NCBI RefSeq assembly: GCF_022539665.2
Contig: NC_081340.1
Coordinates: 7,253,357 to 7,317,356, forward strand
Direction of reading: 5' to 3'
DNA from: Daphnia carinata
Lineage: Eukaryota > Arthropoda > Branchiopoda > Diplostraca > Daphniidae
Length of the DNA stretch: 64,000 nucleotides
The position numbers and the translations under genes were made by a program. This document shows positions 1 through 11,107 of this stretch, one piece after another. The notes beneath the pieces are model-generated. The model did not search any database. It was not told the DNA's origin and saw only the letters and a list, made by a program, of their open reading frames with translations. Numbering within the stretch: the first letter of the stretch is position 1; each line of letters opens with the position of its first letter.

Positions 1-3000
1 AGAGAAGGACGAAGGTGGAAATAGAACAAGCAAAAAAAAAAAAAAAAAAAAACAAGAGAGAGAGACTGTCATTATATAAGGACGGCTCATTCAAAAAAAA
101 ATTCGGTTGGCTAGAGCAATTCGCTTTGGTTCATTTCCTACGTTAGCCTTGTAATTATAACCGCAACAAAAGTGCCGTTATTCAAATAAGAAGGAAGCAA
201 AAAAAAAAAAAAAAAAAAAAAATGACCAAAAAAAAAAAAAAAACGAGTTGGAAATCATTTCAATCGATCACACGCCGTCATTTTGTTGGTCGCAACAACA
301 AACAACAACAAAAAAATGCCTGACCTTGTTTATAATTTCGGGATTCCTGGACACTCCCTGGGTGGTTTCATCCCAGTTTTTTTGTTTCCCGAACGTTCCA
401 CACCCTACTCCAAATCACGATTCTTTCTATTCCCAACCAAAACGTCCCGCAACGCACAACAAAAATCCAGGGTCACTATTTTCTTCTTTTAAAAAAAAAA
501 ACGGACATAAACCAAAGTTTGTTTTCCCTCGATTGGATGTAATCGTTCTTCCCTCCCCCCTTTTGCGTGTGGCTATTTGCCACCAACGGAGCGCGACCAA
601 ACCCCACGGATGTAAAACATCAGGACAGACAAGTGGAATGTGTTTGTTTGTTTGTTTGTTTTTTTAAGAAAAAAGAGTCGCCCGTCTTTCAGGGAAAAAA
701 CAAAACAAAAAAACAATCAACATACGGTATGTCTTACCCTCTTCGTTTGAATATGAAACAAGTAGACATCGTGATTCAGAGAGAAAGAGAGAGGAAGCGG
801 AGGAGGTGCATAAATCAAAGGCAAGATGAATTCTACTGGTGCTGCACCCCACCCGCAGTCGGATCCCAAAAATTGAATACATTCCAACAAATGAAATATA
901 GATATATGCAATATGTTGGAAAGACAATAAAACAATAGATAAAAAAGCGAAATTGAATTTAAAGGGGAAAAAAAATGAATGGGGGGCGTTTTCATCTCCC
1001 AGGTTTAAAATCTATGGGCAATGTGGCGGGATAAATAAAATTTCAAATCGTTTGCCCTCCTTTTTCTTTGTGCTGCTGTGTGTACATCAACTAGGAGGGA
1101 ACGGACAACGTTGAAGTCGGTCAGGAATTTAAAAAAGAAAAAAACTTTCACAAGACTTTGGCACGACGGCAGTTTCAAAAAAGAAAATTGCGCTGTGTCG
1201 TTAGAGAGAGGAAATAATAAAGACTCTTGTTCAATCAATCGAGTGTTGAACGCGATGTACACAACGGGAGTCTTGATTGCTGGCAAACCCAATGAACCGA
1301 GGAGAATCAAAAGGCCCAAAAAAGAAAGAAAGAAAGAAAGGAGTTGAAGTCAAAAATGCGATGATGTGCCGGCATCGAAGTACCAGACAACTACAACAAC
1401 AAGCAACAACTACGCTATTACTTGGGACATGTTAACGATGATTCATTGAGCATGGCCACAAACTCTCACGGCTGCCGAACGGCCATTATCGACAAGCCTT
1501 CACGATCTTTTTTTCCCCCATACTGACAAACATAACCAACACGTTGACGACACGCAACAGCTGGTAGCGCTTGTTTCAAATCAGTTTCTCTTCAAGCGAT
1601 CGCTTAGATCCCGCGTGATTGCCTGAGATTTTTGTGTAATCAATCAAAAATGAGGCGCCCGATTTGAACGAGCAAAGAGGATCGAAACGTCTGCATTCTG
1701 GGAAACGATCATTGGCAATCACGAAAGATGAGAAGTCGGACGACACACATTTTATTATTTTGTTTTTCGAATGTAAAATCCGCAAGCGCCTTACGTGTTT
1801 GTGTCGCGGGAGGAGGAACTTAATGACAGGGGACGGATGCGCACACGCAAATGGGCGGCGGCGGCAGCAACTGGCGGCGGCTGCGGCAACGGCCAACGCA
1901 CTTTGCATAATGGTCGTTAAAAAAAAGGAGGGAGAAAAAAAATTTTCCTCTTTTCCCTCATTTTACTTTTTATTGCTATTTAAACATCCCTCCTCCCTAG
2001 TTTCCCATTTTTTTTTGTTTCTCTTTTCCTTTCGTTTCGTGTTTCGCCTTTTTTTTTCATATCTGACTGGAGGCCATCGGCCAGTTCACGAGTTCTTTTC
2101 GTCCACAATCTTCAAACTGCATGTCTTTTTCGTGAAAACACGGGATAATGCGTTTGGGTGTGTAGTACTCTACCGACATTAGCATTATTTCCGTCCAATT
2201 AAGTGTGGAAAGATAAAGAGAGAAAGCAAAAAATAAAAAATAATAATAATAAAATGTTTCAAACAAGAAATGAACGGATTGGAAATTTTTCTGTCTGTGT
2301 GTACAGCGAAAAAAGAATTTCTTTAAAATTTTGCTAGCGTGAAAAAAAAAAGACTTTGGGCGTTTGTTTTTCTTTTTTAACAATTTAAAAAAAAAAAAAA
2401 AGAGAGGGGGGGAACAATGAACAGTTTCGCTGCACAATATGTATATAGCTCCCACTCTTGTATAATACCCTTCAATTAAGCGAAATCTAATCATTTCTCA
2501 CTCGCTTAAACTATTCATTTATTCTAAGTCGAGGATAGAAGAGACTCGACGACTTGGAAAAAGAGAAGTAGTAGTAGTAGTCGTTGTTATTATTATGATT
2601 ATCATTATTCGAGCGGCGAAAGGCAAGGCAGATGGACGAAAACGAGTTAAAAGAATGAGCTGCGGAGATATAAAGCGGCGAAGGGAGAGAAAAAAAATAG
2701 ATAAAGAGAGAGTCTTGTATGTGTTACGATGATTAGATTTAGGGATAATATATATCTATATCTATATATACTAAACAGTTAGAATGATGGTCTCTTGTGG
2801 TCTGTCGTTGTCGTTCTTTTTTTTTTTCTCTCTCTTCTTATCTTTATCTTTCGCATCGTGCGTGAAGAAAAAGAGCCAAAGGGAGAACGAAACAGCCAAG
2901 GTGTTGGCTCTCGTCGGGGAAAAAAAAGCAACAAAATAAAAATATATTTATCACGAGATGAAGAAGAAAATAAAAATACAGCCGTGTGCTGTTGTTGTTG

Positions 3001-4368
3001 TTTCTACCAAGGAGAAAGAAAGAACAAAAAAAAAAAAAAAAGAACAGTTTGTTTTGTTGAATTTTCTCTCTCTCCTCTTTTTGTTTTAACGATCGGCCGA
3101 GCCAAATGATAAGACTCTTTGGTTAGAAAAAGAAAAAAAAAACAAGCGACTCAAAGAAAGAAATAATAATATGAAGAAGAAGAAGAAAAAAAAAGTCTTA
3201 AAACGGGGCGAGAGAAAACTCTCACTTCATTAACTGTCCTACAACAACAATATAGTGGGACGAGCAGTTTTCGCAATGGGTTCGTTCGTTCACTCGCTCT
3301 TGTAACCCCTTCATTACATGGACACTGGCCATGGGTCAAACATTCCAACCCCTTATTTTCACACAAAAATGACTCCCGCCGGCGTCATTTTCTCTTCCTC
3401 TCTTAAAAAAAAAAAAAAATCCCGAACTAGAAGAAACACATTTTTCTTTATCTCTTTCTCTCGCTCCATCTCCATCTCTCGGCCCTGTCTGTCTGCGTCT
3501 GGTATTCATTAAGCCAAGAAGGTCAACTTGGAACACCACCAATTTATCCTCCTCTTTCTCTTTCTCTCTCTCTCTCGCTATCCTCAACAAATTTACAATT
3601 CGGTCGGTCCGTAACATCACGCAACCACTATGTCGTCGTCCAGGATCTTGCCCGTCCAGTGGTGTAACCTATAAAAAGCAAAGACGTCGCTGTTCGGCGC
3701 AAGGGGGATTTCGGCAATCGGCTGGTGGATTGATAGACAAGATACAAGAGCTACGTATCGCGCGAAACTCACGTCAATCAATCAAAGAAGGGAAGGAATA
3801 AAAAAAAAAAAAAGCCCGTCAGCAACTAAGAGACGGATTACCATAAGTCAATATCATTACAACAAAAAAAAAAAAAAAAAAGAAAAAAAGAAAAGGAGGA
3901 GTTTTTTTTTTCCTGGAATTGGACGCGCAGTGATTGTGTTTGCAATGCCGAATGAGTAAAGAAGTGAGAGAAAGGAGTCATTTGCCGAATTGTGGAAGGC
4001 AATTTATGCAAGAGGAAAAGCCAATGCTGGTGGAAGAATGAGACGTACACCCCCAGCTTCTCGGAGAAGACGATAATAAATAGTAGTTCTCGTGCGCCGA
4101 TCAGGAATAACATTCCTATCGCCACGATCGACACCTCTCGTGTAAATGCATTGAGACAAAAAAGTGAGATAAACAGACTTTCCTTTGACTTGGGGCTGGG
4201 AACGAAAAAGAGAGACGATTCGAGGCGAAACTATACCATTTCGTTGGAGAAAAAAACAAAACAAACAACTCTTCCTTAATCTTCTACTAAAACTCAATTG
4301 AAGCATAAATCTTTTCGAGACCAAAGAAAAAAACAACAAGACCCTCGTTTTACCTCTGTAACAACTGC
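1..4368. other. Homopolymer-rich region without recognisable gene
   Basis: Long A and T runs, GA-rich and TA-rich simple repeats (for example around 2571-2600 and 2745-2770) fill this stretch. Open frames here are low-complexity readings of these tracts, with no domain, signal peptide or convincing splice pair. A TATA-like motif followed by a GC-richer segment lies near 3670. It could be an intron, UTR or 5' regulatory region of a gene outside the window, but nothing in the sequence decides this. Confidence 0.6.
3670..3678 (+). promoter_or_regulatory. Possible TATA box
   Basis: TATAAAAAG, with the same spacing context as the TATA boxes of the secreted-protein genes further along. No coding exon could be joined to it, so it may be chance. 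Confidence 0.2.
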
Positions 4369-5583
4369 CTAACGCCGATCGATGAACAGATTTACGAGTA
4401 GAAAAAATAACCAGATCGTTTTCCTAGTTTCGTTCGCGTCTTTGTCATTATTGTTGGCGGAGGAATCAAATCCTCCATCTACTGGCTACGAAAAGAACTA
4501 ATAGAAATAGGACTTACCATTAGCCGATGATTCGATCGGGACGCACGCAGGAAGATCTTTGGGTGTCCACTCTTTGCCGGAACACGTGAGAAGAGGTGGA
4601 CCTTTCTGACGGTGACCCTCATCACAATAGTATTTGGCGGTAGCTCCGGTTCCGTAAACATTATTGACAACTCCTCTGCCGACAAAGAATCCGCCTGTAA
4701 CGGTCGGTGGCCGAGGACAGCTAGCTGGAACTAAAAATCCAAGAATAGGCTACAAATAATGCTCTTACTATCGGAGTCATTGTTTTTACCACATGAAGGA
4801 TTTTCTCCTGTCCATTTTCCACGGACACAATATCTAATTTCACTCTCTGGTGGTTCAAGTTCCAGACCATACCAACATTCATAGACTGCACGAGTTGAAC
4901 TTAATTCTGATGTGACTACACTCACTCCTCCCTCCTGTTTAATGAACATGGTGTATAAAGTTATATTGGATGCTACATTGCTAATTAGATGTCTACCTCT
5001 ATTTGCATGCTCCCTCGCATCAACGCAGGTAAAGGTGGGCATGGTTTTTTCGCTACAAAGAAAAACAGGGTTAGTAGAAATATTATTTATATTCATAACT
5101 CATTCAATCACAATTACCTATACATCGTGGCAATGGGATATAAATGGAATCCCCCAAAGTAAAAACCTGCCATACACCTTTTTGTGAGCAGTAAAGAAGA
5201 CTGCTTTGGGAATTCTCCAATTCGTACCCATCCTTACAAATAATTCTTATTACATCCTGAGATTTGTACTCGCTTTTCACTGGGTCAACTGAACCATGTA
5301 ACAACAGAAGTGGAATGCAGATCTCCCTTGTATCTAGGTACAAACCCAGACAAATGCGAAACGTTAATTAACACGGTACAGTAAAGAGAAGCCATGAGGA
5401 AAAGCTATAGATACCTTGGCGAACGGTGACGTTCACAATGTTCGTTGAAGTATCATTACTTGATAAAGTCAAATCAAATAGTGGTGGAAAGTTTTTGAAA
5501 ATATTTGAGATTCCATTCACTGGAGAATAAACTGCAAGAAACACAGCAAAAACTGTAACATGAACTCTTAACAATCGCGCCAT
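4369..5583 (-). CDS. Sushi (CCP) domain protein with signal peptide
   Basis: Five exons on the minus strand: 5583-5415, 5333-5118, 5052-4790 (or to a stronger donor 12 bases further on), 4730-4518, and a last exon from about 4481 to 4369. Exon 1 starts MARLLRVHVTVFAVFLAV, a signal peptide. Exons 2, 3 and 4 each encode one four-cysteine sushi module with the usual Gly-x-Trp near the end and a final Cys. The inferred last exon ends in a short hydrophobic stretch (IWLFFLLVNLF) followed by DRR, so the product may be membrane- or GPI-anchored. The last intron would be only 36-39 bases, so that exon is less sure. The phase between exons 2 and 3 is off by one base; a seventh A in the six-base run at 5045-5050 would repair it. 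Sushi proteins mediate extracellular binding; I cannot name an orthologue. Confidence 0.65.
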
Positions 5584-6248
5584 TTTCACATCTTTGTTTT
5601 GATTGATCTGGGTATTTTCTGCATATGCCCGACTTCCTGCGAGGATGGCGCCCTTGAAAATTAGGACAAATTCCATCGCCACCTAGCGAACAACGTTGTA
5701 CTACCACAAAGCTTCCATGAGACGCGGTTTTCACCATGGCAAGCCACAACCACCCGACTTCCATTTTCTTTTTATTTTTTAATGTTTAATTGCAAAAGTA
5801 GTGCAGCCAATCCTTTCATTAATATCAATTGCAAAATCCCACTAGAAATGTTTACCATTTAGGTTTTATTTAAAAGAGCAACTAAGCAAGCGAGCACACA
5901 ACGCTCATTCTGCTTTAAAGTTGTTAATCTATTTAATAACAGATGTAAAGACTTCAATTTGCTAGCTATGAAATCGTCAGATATCAGCTTACTTCAGTCT
6001 TGGGAAGTGCATTGGTTTTGCAGCAAACAAATTGCTGCAAAACGAATAAAACAACGTTAGACTGTCAACTTTGAAATCCAAATTCTAATGGCCGAGGCGA
6101 ATGTTAATACTTGATACTTGGCTAAATTTCTTGAGTTTAAAGTCTTTGAATTGTTGGTGGGGAAAAATAGCATGATAATGCATATAGGTTCACTTAGTTC
6201 GGTATCCGATCGTCTTGCTATTAGCATTAAATAAAAAATAAAAAGTTT
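5584..6248. other. Intergenic, no gene seen
   Basis: AT-rich sequence between the sushi gene start and the tRNA gene. No coding exon or repeat was recognised. Confidence 0.5.
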
Positions 6249-6337
6249 TCCGTCGAACCGGAATTGAACCAGTGACCTATGGATAACTTGTTTGATTCCA
6301 CTACAGTCCTCCGCTCTACCATCTGAGCTATCGACGG
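6249..6337 (-). tRNA. tRNA-Tyr (GTA) with 16-base intron
   Basis: The minus strand reads CCGTCGATAGCTCAGATGG and so on, folding into a full cloverleaf. The acceptor stem CCGTCGA pairs with TCGACGG, followed by discriminator A. The D arm is GCTC/GAGC, the anticodon is GTA at 6302-6304, and the T arm contains GGTTCAATTCC. A 16-base intron at 6285-6300 sits directly after G37, the canonical tRNA intron site and a standard feature of eukaryotic tRNA-Tyr genes. Removing it leaves 73 bases. Confidence 0.95.
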
Positions 6338-6693
6338 ATACATAAATGTTGAATTGAAACCTATTTGTAGGTCTTATGAATATTGCACAAAAATTTTATT
6401 TAACATTTATACTTATAGAAGATGAATACTTGAACGTAAAGTTAGGCGTAACTGTAGAATCTTCGGTCGTTAAAATTGCACACTATTTTTTTTTCAATAT
6501 TTCAGTCTCACATTGTTGCAGACGACAAAAAAGATAATATTTCAAAATTTTTAACTGATGTCTATTGCTGTAAAGATTAAAGTTATGCAACCCAACTATT
6601 CAAGGTCTTGCTGCTTCAGTAGTCTGAAGGCTACATGGGACATGTTAGTATATAATCTTCAAAACCTCAAGTCTCTTCTTGAGCCACGAGAGA

Positions 6694-7486
6694 ATGATTG
6701 CGAACATTGGTCTCAAGGTGGCCGGAGCTATTTTAATTGGAAGTCTAGCAAGTTATCGTTCGTCTGCGGCTTGCCTTGCAACCCCTAGTTCTTTGTAAGT
6801 AAAAAATAATTTAGAAAAATAATTTGTTTAATTATGTTGTATGTTTCAGCCCAGGAAGACAAACGAGTGTTGTTATGGGAGAAGACGTAACACTTTTCGA
6901 TTTCACTGATCACAATGCTAATATCAGTACATGGGTTGAATCATCAGACACGTTAGTATATTCTTTTGTTATGTAAAGTTAATATATTACTTAAAAGATA
7001 ATTTTCCTGTATAGGGTGCGCCAACCAGGAATGTCAAAGGCTACCATTGTGCTTCAGAAGGCTCAGCTTTTTCAAAGGGCAATTTTCTTTGCTTTGCTAA
7101 ATCCTCAGCCCAATGGAGCTGGGTTTGCTGGAGTTCGTACTCCTGTGGATTTTGATCTATCCAGTTTCTCAACTCTGAAAATCAAATTAAGAGGTCAGGG
7201 CCAGGCCACCAATTTTAAAATCATTATAAAGCATCATGGTGAAGTTGGCGATGGTTCTCCTAGCTACGAACAGTTTTTCAATGTTACCAAAGAATTTCAA
7301 GAGTTAAGTTTGCCCATAGATAAGTTTCAACCATATTGGAGAGGGCAGGCATTACAGAATGCTGAGCCATTAGATAGCAGTAACATTACCAGCTTTGGCT
7401 TTCAGTTCTATGGTGGAGTCTATGAAGAACATAAACAGTCAGGGCCAGCAACCTTAGAGATTGACTGGGTTAAGGCATCAATCTAA
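6694..7486 (+). CDS. CIA30-domain protein (NDUFAF1-like)
   Basis: Three exons, 6694-6794, 6850-6951 and 7015-7486, give about 224 residues with matching phases (2 and 2). The N terminus MIANIGLKVAGAILIGSLAS is hydrophobic and could be a signal or membrane segment. The rest fits the CIA30 fold: a start of the LFDFTD type, then the GFAGVRTP and DFDLSSFSTLKIKLRGQG strands, a GEVGDG.. loop, and the end SFGFQFYGG...LEIDWVKA. In NDUFAF1 this domain takes part in mitochondrial complex I assembly, but the short protein with a hydrophobic leader resembles the broader CIA30 group, so the exact role is open. It is convergent with the next gene, with 124 bases between the two stop codons. Confidence 0.75.
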
Positions 7487-7610
7487 CCTTGAAAATTTGC
7501 AAGAAAATCTTTAATGCTGCCTCCAATGTTACACTTACTTAAAATGGGATCCAAATTATGCTGCGACAATCCAGAACACTTTTTTATGCTTTCAAATTGA
7601 AAATACATTT

Positions 7611-9287
7611 TCAAGAATCAGAATTTTGTTGTTTGGTGCGGTTGAGCAAATCAATATTTACTGCTCTAAGAGCATCCATAGCCCATACTGGAAAATCTTT
7701 TTTGGGATACATGGTATCCATGAAATTGAAGATAAACTCGACAAAGGTTCCATTCATAATGCTCTCACGAATGTTGCGCATTAAGCGTAGCTGATAGGCG
7801 ACATTATGCACGGTTATAAGATTACAAGCTACGGTTTCTATCGTGGCGATAGTGTGCAGATATGCTCTAGTATAACGTTGACAAGTTGAGCAATTGCAGT
7901 TTTCGTCAATGGGTCGGAAATCTTGTCCAAATGACTTTAGCTTCAAATTAAGTTGCCCACTATCGACAAGGGCACATCCAAATCTCTGTTTATGAAAGAA
8001 AATATTAAAGAAGATGTACTTATTCTGAATCTCAATAGCTTACAGCCGTTCTTGTTGGGAAAACACAATCAAACATGTCGCAACCTAAAGCGCAACAGAC
8101 AACGAGATCCGTTGCAAATCCAACCCCCATCAAATATCTTGGTTTATCGTTTGGTAGAAGATCTGTTGACAAATGAACCATTCTCCAGAACTGATCTTTT
8201 CCTTCCCCTCCACTAGACAAATTACTTTAGCTAGATCAATAATCAAGACAAGTAGCTTTATAAAATTTGCACCTAAGTCCACCAACTGCAAAACCCGCGA
8301 CATCTCGCTCCATCAGCTGCTTGGCACTTTCGGTTCGCAATTTAGGATCTAACCCACCTTGAACAATTGGGAAAAGATTCTGAGTTTCAGGTCGCTTGTG
8401 TGCTTTTATACAACGGTCTAACCATCGCGTAGTTCTAAAAAATATTGATTGATATGCGTATTTAAATAAAAAAATATAGAATCAACTACCTGTGCATCGC
8501 TTCCTCTACTCTTGGTCCTGAGACAGTGGAACTAACTACATCATCCAACTGCATTATAATGTCTGCACCTATGGCGTTTTGAATTTCTATGGATCTCTCA
8601 GGTGTTAGCAAACACTCACTTCCTTTCAAATCAAATACAACAAAATAATAAAATTTGAAATACATTAGGCAATCTATGATTTCCAATGAAATACCATCAT
8701 AAGGAGACTTAAACTTTACTCCCTCTTCTGTAATCTCAGCCAAGTCTAACAAGGAGACCATCTGAAATCCACCAGAATCAGTTAACAAATTTCTTGGCCA
8801 TCCCATAAAATTATGCAGCCCACCACAACTCTCCAACAAGTCTGGACCCTGAAAGACATAAATAATACAAGCAGATCATTTGAAATTTCACAATTTTTAA
8901 TTTGCTGTTTGCTGTTACCGGTCTGTTTCCCAAATGGTATGTATTACCCAACATGATTTGGCAGTTTAGCTGTTCCAATTGTTCAGGTATGATCCCTTTC
9001 AAAGAGCCCTAGAAATTGAGAACTATGTAAATTTTTTCTACTCACAGTTTCTCATTAGTTAACTGAAACATAATAATTGTGAAGTTATTGAATCAATTTA
9101 TATAAGTAAATTTATTTCGAAGATTTATTTTGAACTGTTTTATCTTGTTGCTAAACGTTACCTGTGTACCGACTGGCATGAAAACCGGCGTTTCGACAAC
9201 ATGATGAGGTAAAGTCATGAGACTACATTTCGCTTTGGTCACTTTGCACTGCGCCAAAACCTGAAACGTTAAAGGATGACGAGACAT
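7611..9287 (-). CDS. QTRT1: Queuine tRNA-ribosyltransferase catalytic subunit (TGT)
   Basis: Seven exons: 9287-9162, 9008-8919, 8848-8695, 8622-8490, 8434-8273, 8212-8044 and 7985-7611, giving about 402 residues, the usual length of QTRT1. The enzyme swaps the wobble guanine of GUN anticodons for queuine. The protein shows [20 protein letters not shown] (first catalytic Asp region), [35 protein letters not shown], and [16 protein letters not shown] with the nucleophile Asp. It also has the C-terminal zinc site CNCSTCQRY...H. Start at 9287 ([13 protein letters not shown]) is preferred; an in-frame upstream Met lies at 9326. The intron 8623-8694 is 72 bases without a stop, so retention would insert 24 residues just before LLTPERS. 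Confidence 0.93.
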
Positions 9288-9329
9288 GGCTGTATAGTCA
9301 AAATATAGGTTATTCCCTACTATCAATGG

Positions 9330-9910
9330 AACTAAATACAGTGTTTAAACTTTAAATAACACGTGTTGTTTTTGACGTGTAGCCTTGTTCGCTGCAGACG
9401 ACAAAAATTCAATTTTATTCTTTAATTACCATGACAACCGTTTTGAAAATGCCGATTGCATCATTTCCCTTATTTTGATTAGAAAACTATACCTTCAATT
9501 ATCCATGTTAACTTTGTGACAAAACCAATGCAACTCTAAAAACTGAAGCACTGTTTTGGTTTCTCGCGAAGAATTGAATTGATGCACACCATTCGATTGG
9601 CCTGCAGGGGATGGCAGTTTATTTCTACAGGGAAGTCCCTTTTCCCGATTTCCTAGTTAAACTATTTGGAACGAGGACGTCAGGTCGTACCATGCGGTAC
9701 CAGTCGGATGTAGAGAGCTAATGGTAACCGCGTAGTCCTCTTAAAGGTCTGTATCTCTACCAGGTACGCGTACCCAATAAACTGTATGACGTTTAACTGT
9801 ATCCTTGCCAAAGGTAAACTAGATGCATCGTTCCGCCTCGGTATCTTTTGCCAGCCTCAGGGAATACATAGATTTCGCGTTAGTTCAGTTCACTATAGTA
9901 GTGTCTTCGG
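9330..9910. other. Intergenic, no gene seen
   Basis: No coding exon recognised between the TGT start and the TATA box of the next gene. Confidence 0.5.
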
Positions 9911-9912
9911 TG

Positions 9913-9919
9913 TATAAAA
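9913..9919 (+). promoter_or_regulatory. TATA box
   Basis: TATAAAA about 100 bases upstream of the ATG at 10019, consistent with a TATA promoter for the secreted protein gene that follows. Confidence 0.5.
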
Positions 9920-10018
9920 AGAACTCTGCAAGAAGAGGGTTTTATGCATTTGTCGCAACAGCGTCGAAGGAGATAATTCCTGCTTTCGTTGGTTTCCGTC
10001 GATATCCTTCCAGCTAAA

Positions 10019-10641
10019 ATGGTAAAAAGAAACTATTAGATATTACGTATTTTGCTCAAAAAACCGCACTTCTTTTGTGAAGCAATTATACTTTTACTCA
10101 ACATAACATTTGGCGCTAAACGTTGATCATTTCTTTGCAGCTCACGAAGGCAAAAATAATTCTCTTAATTCAGCTGGTAACTCTGGTACTGGCCGACGTT
10201 GCCACATACGATGAAGAAGTTTCTGGTATTGCTGAAATGGAAGAAACTGCAATTGCTACGGCCGACGATTCGTCCTTAGAGAACGCCATGGACGCATCGG
10301 AGACTTTCCATCGTCGTTATTACAAGCCGAGAACCTACTACTACCCAAGATATCACTACCCCAGATATACTCCATCTTATGCACCAACTAGGAGATATTA
10401 CTATCAGAGGCCCCAATACAACCAACCAAATCGCGGCTCTTATTACCGCCCTGCATACCGCCCATCGTACCAACCGCAGTACTACTATTCTACGAGCAGT
10501 TCGTCAGATTCTTCTCCACCTGTTCATAGCGATCCACCACACATCCCCGATATACCATTCATTCCTAACGATCCACCACACATCCCCGATACACCATTCA
10601 TTCCTAACGATCCCCCACATATACCACATGTAGATAAGTGA
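10019..10641 (+). CDS. Secreted Tyr/Pro/His-rich repeat protein
   Basis: Two exons, 10019-10021 (ATG only) and 10141-10641, give 167 residues. The signal peptide is MLTKAKIILLIQLVTLVLAD. It is followed by an acidic stretch (DEEVSGIAEMEE), then a region rich in Tyr, Arg and Pro (YYKPRTYYYPRYHYPRY). The C-terminal tandem repeats are DPPHIPDIPFIPN, DPPHIPDTPFIPN and a shortened DPPHIPHVDK. A signal peptide split from a one-codon or three-codon first exon recurs in several secreted genes of this window. Tyr- and Pro-rich extracellular proteins are often structural or cross-linked, but no family could be assigned. Confidence 0.75.
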
Positions 10642-11107
10642 AGAGTTCAACCATCTACATCAGAATTACGAAGCACTTGAAAAACTGACCAAGAACAGCA
10701 AAATTGATTCCGAAACTGACTTTACAAACTCAATTGTTACCAATATGATTTTTGTTATCACGCTTCCTGTTATCGCCCTTTTACTGTTTCGCTTTGCTCA
10801 ACAATACATACACTTTAATCAGCAAATATTTTATTGTCTTTCCATAATTTCTAGTTTTTTTCAAGAAAAGGAAGACTTTCACATTTCCTGGTTTTCATTC
10901 ATTTTCTAGGAGCATTGGACTAATTTTTCAATTTTGAAAGAAAAACATCAATACAGAAACTAGGGACTTGAGACTACCGAAGTAAAATTGTTTGCGTTTT
11001 GCATGGCAAAACGCATTTACACTGGATGATTAGATTTATCGACTGATGAAATTATCATGAGCATGTGTACATTATCTGAAATTTCACTACAATACCAACA
11101 CACTCAC
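10642..11107. other. Short intergenic stretch between convergent genes
   Basis: Holds the 3' ends of the two convergent genes. No further gene seen. Confidence 0.5.

Noticed and set aside
248-667. Open frame of 139 codons near the left end
   Set aside because: Composed of simple-sequence tracts with no domain, leader or splice support. Overlapping frames of similar length occur on both strands there.
7558-7794. Plus-strand frame over the end of the TGT gene
   Set aside because: It lies antisense to the conserved C-terminal zinc-site exon and has no motif of its own.
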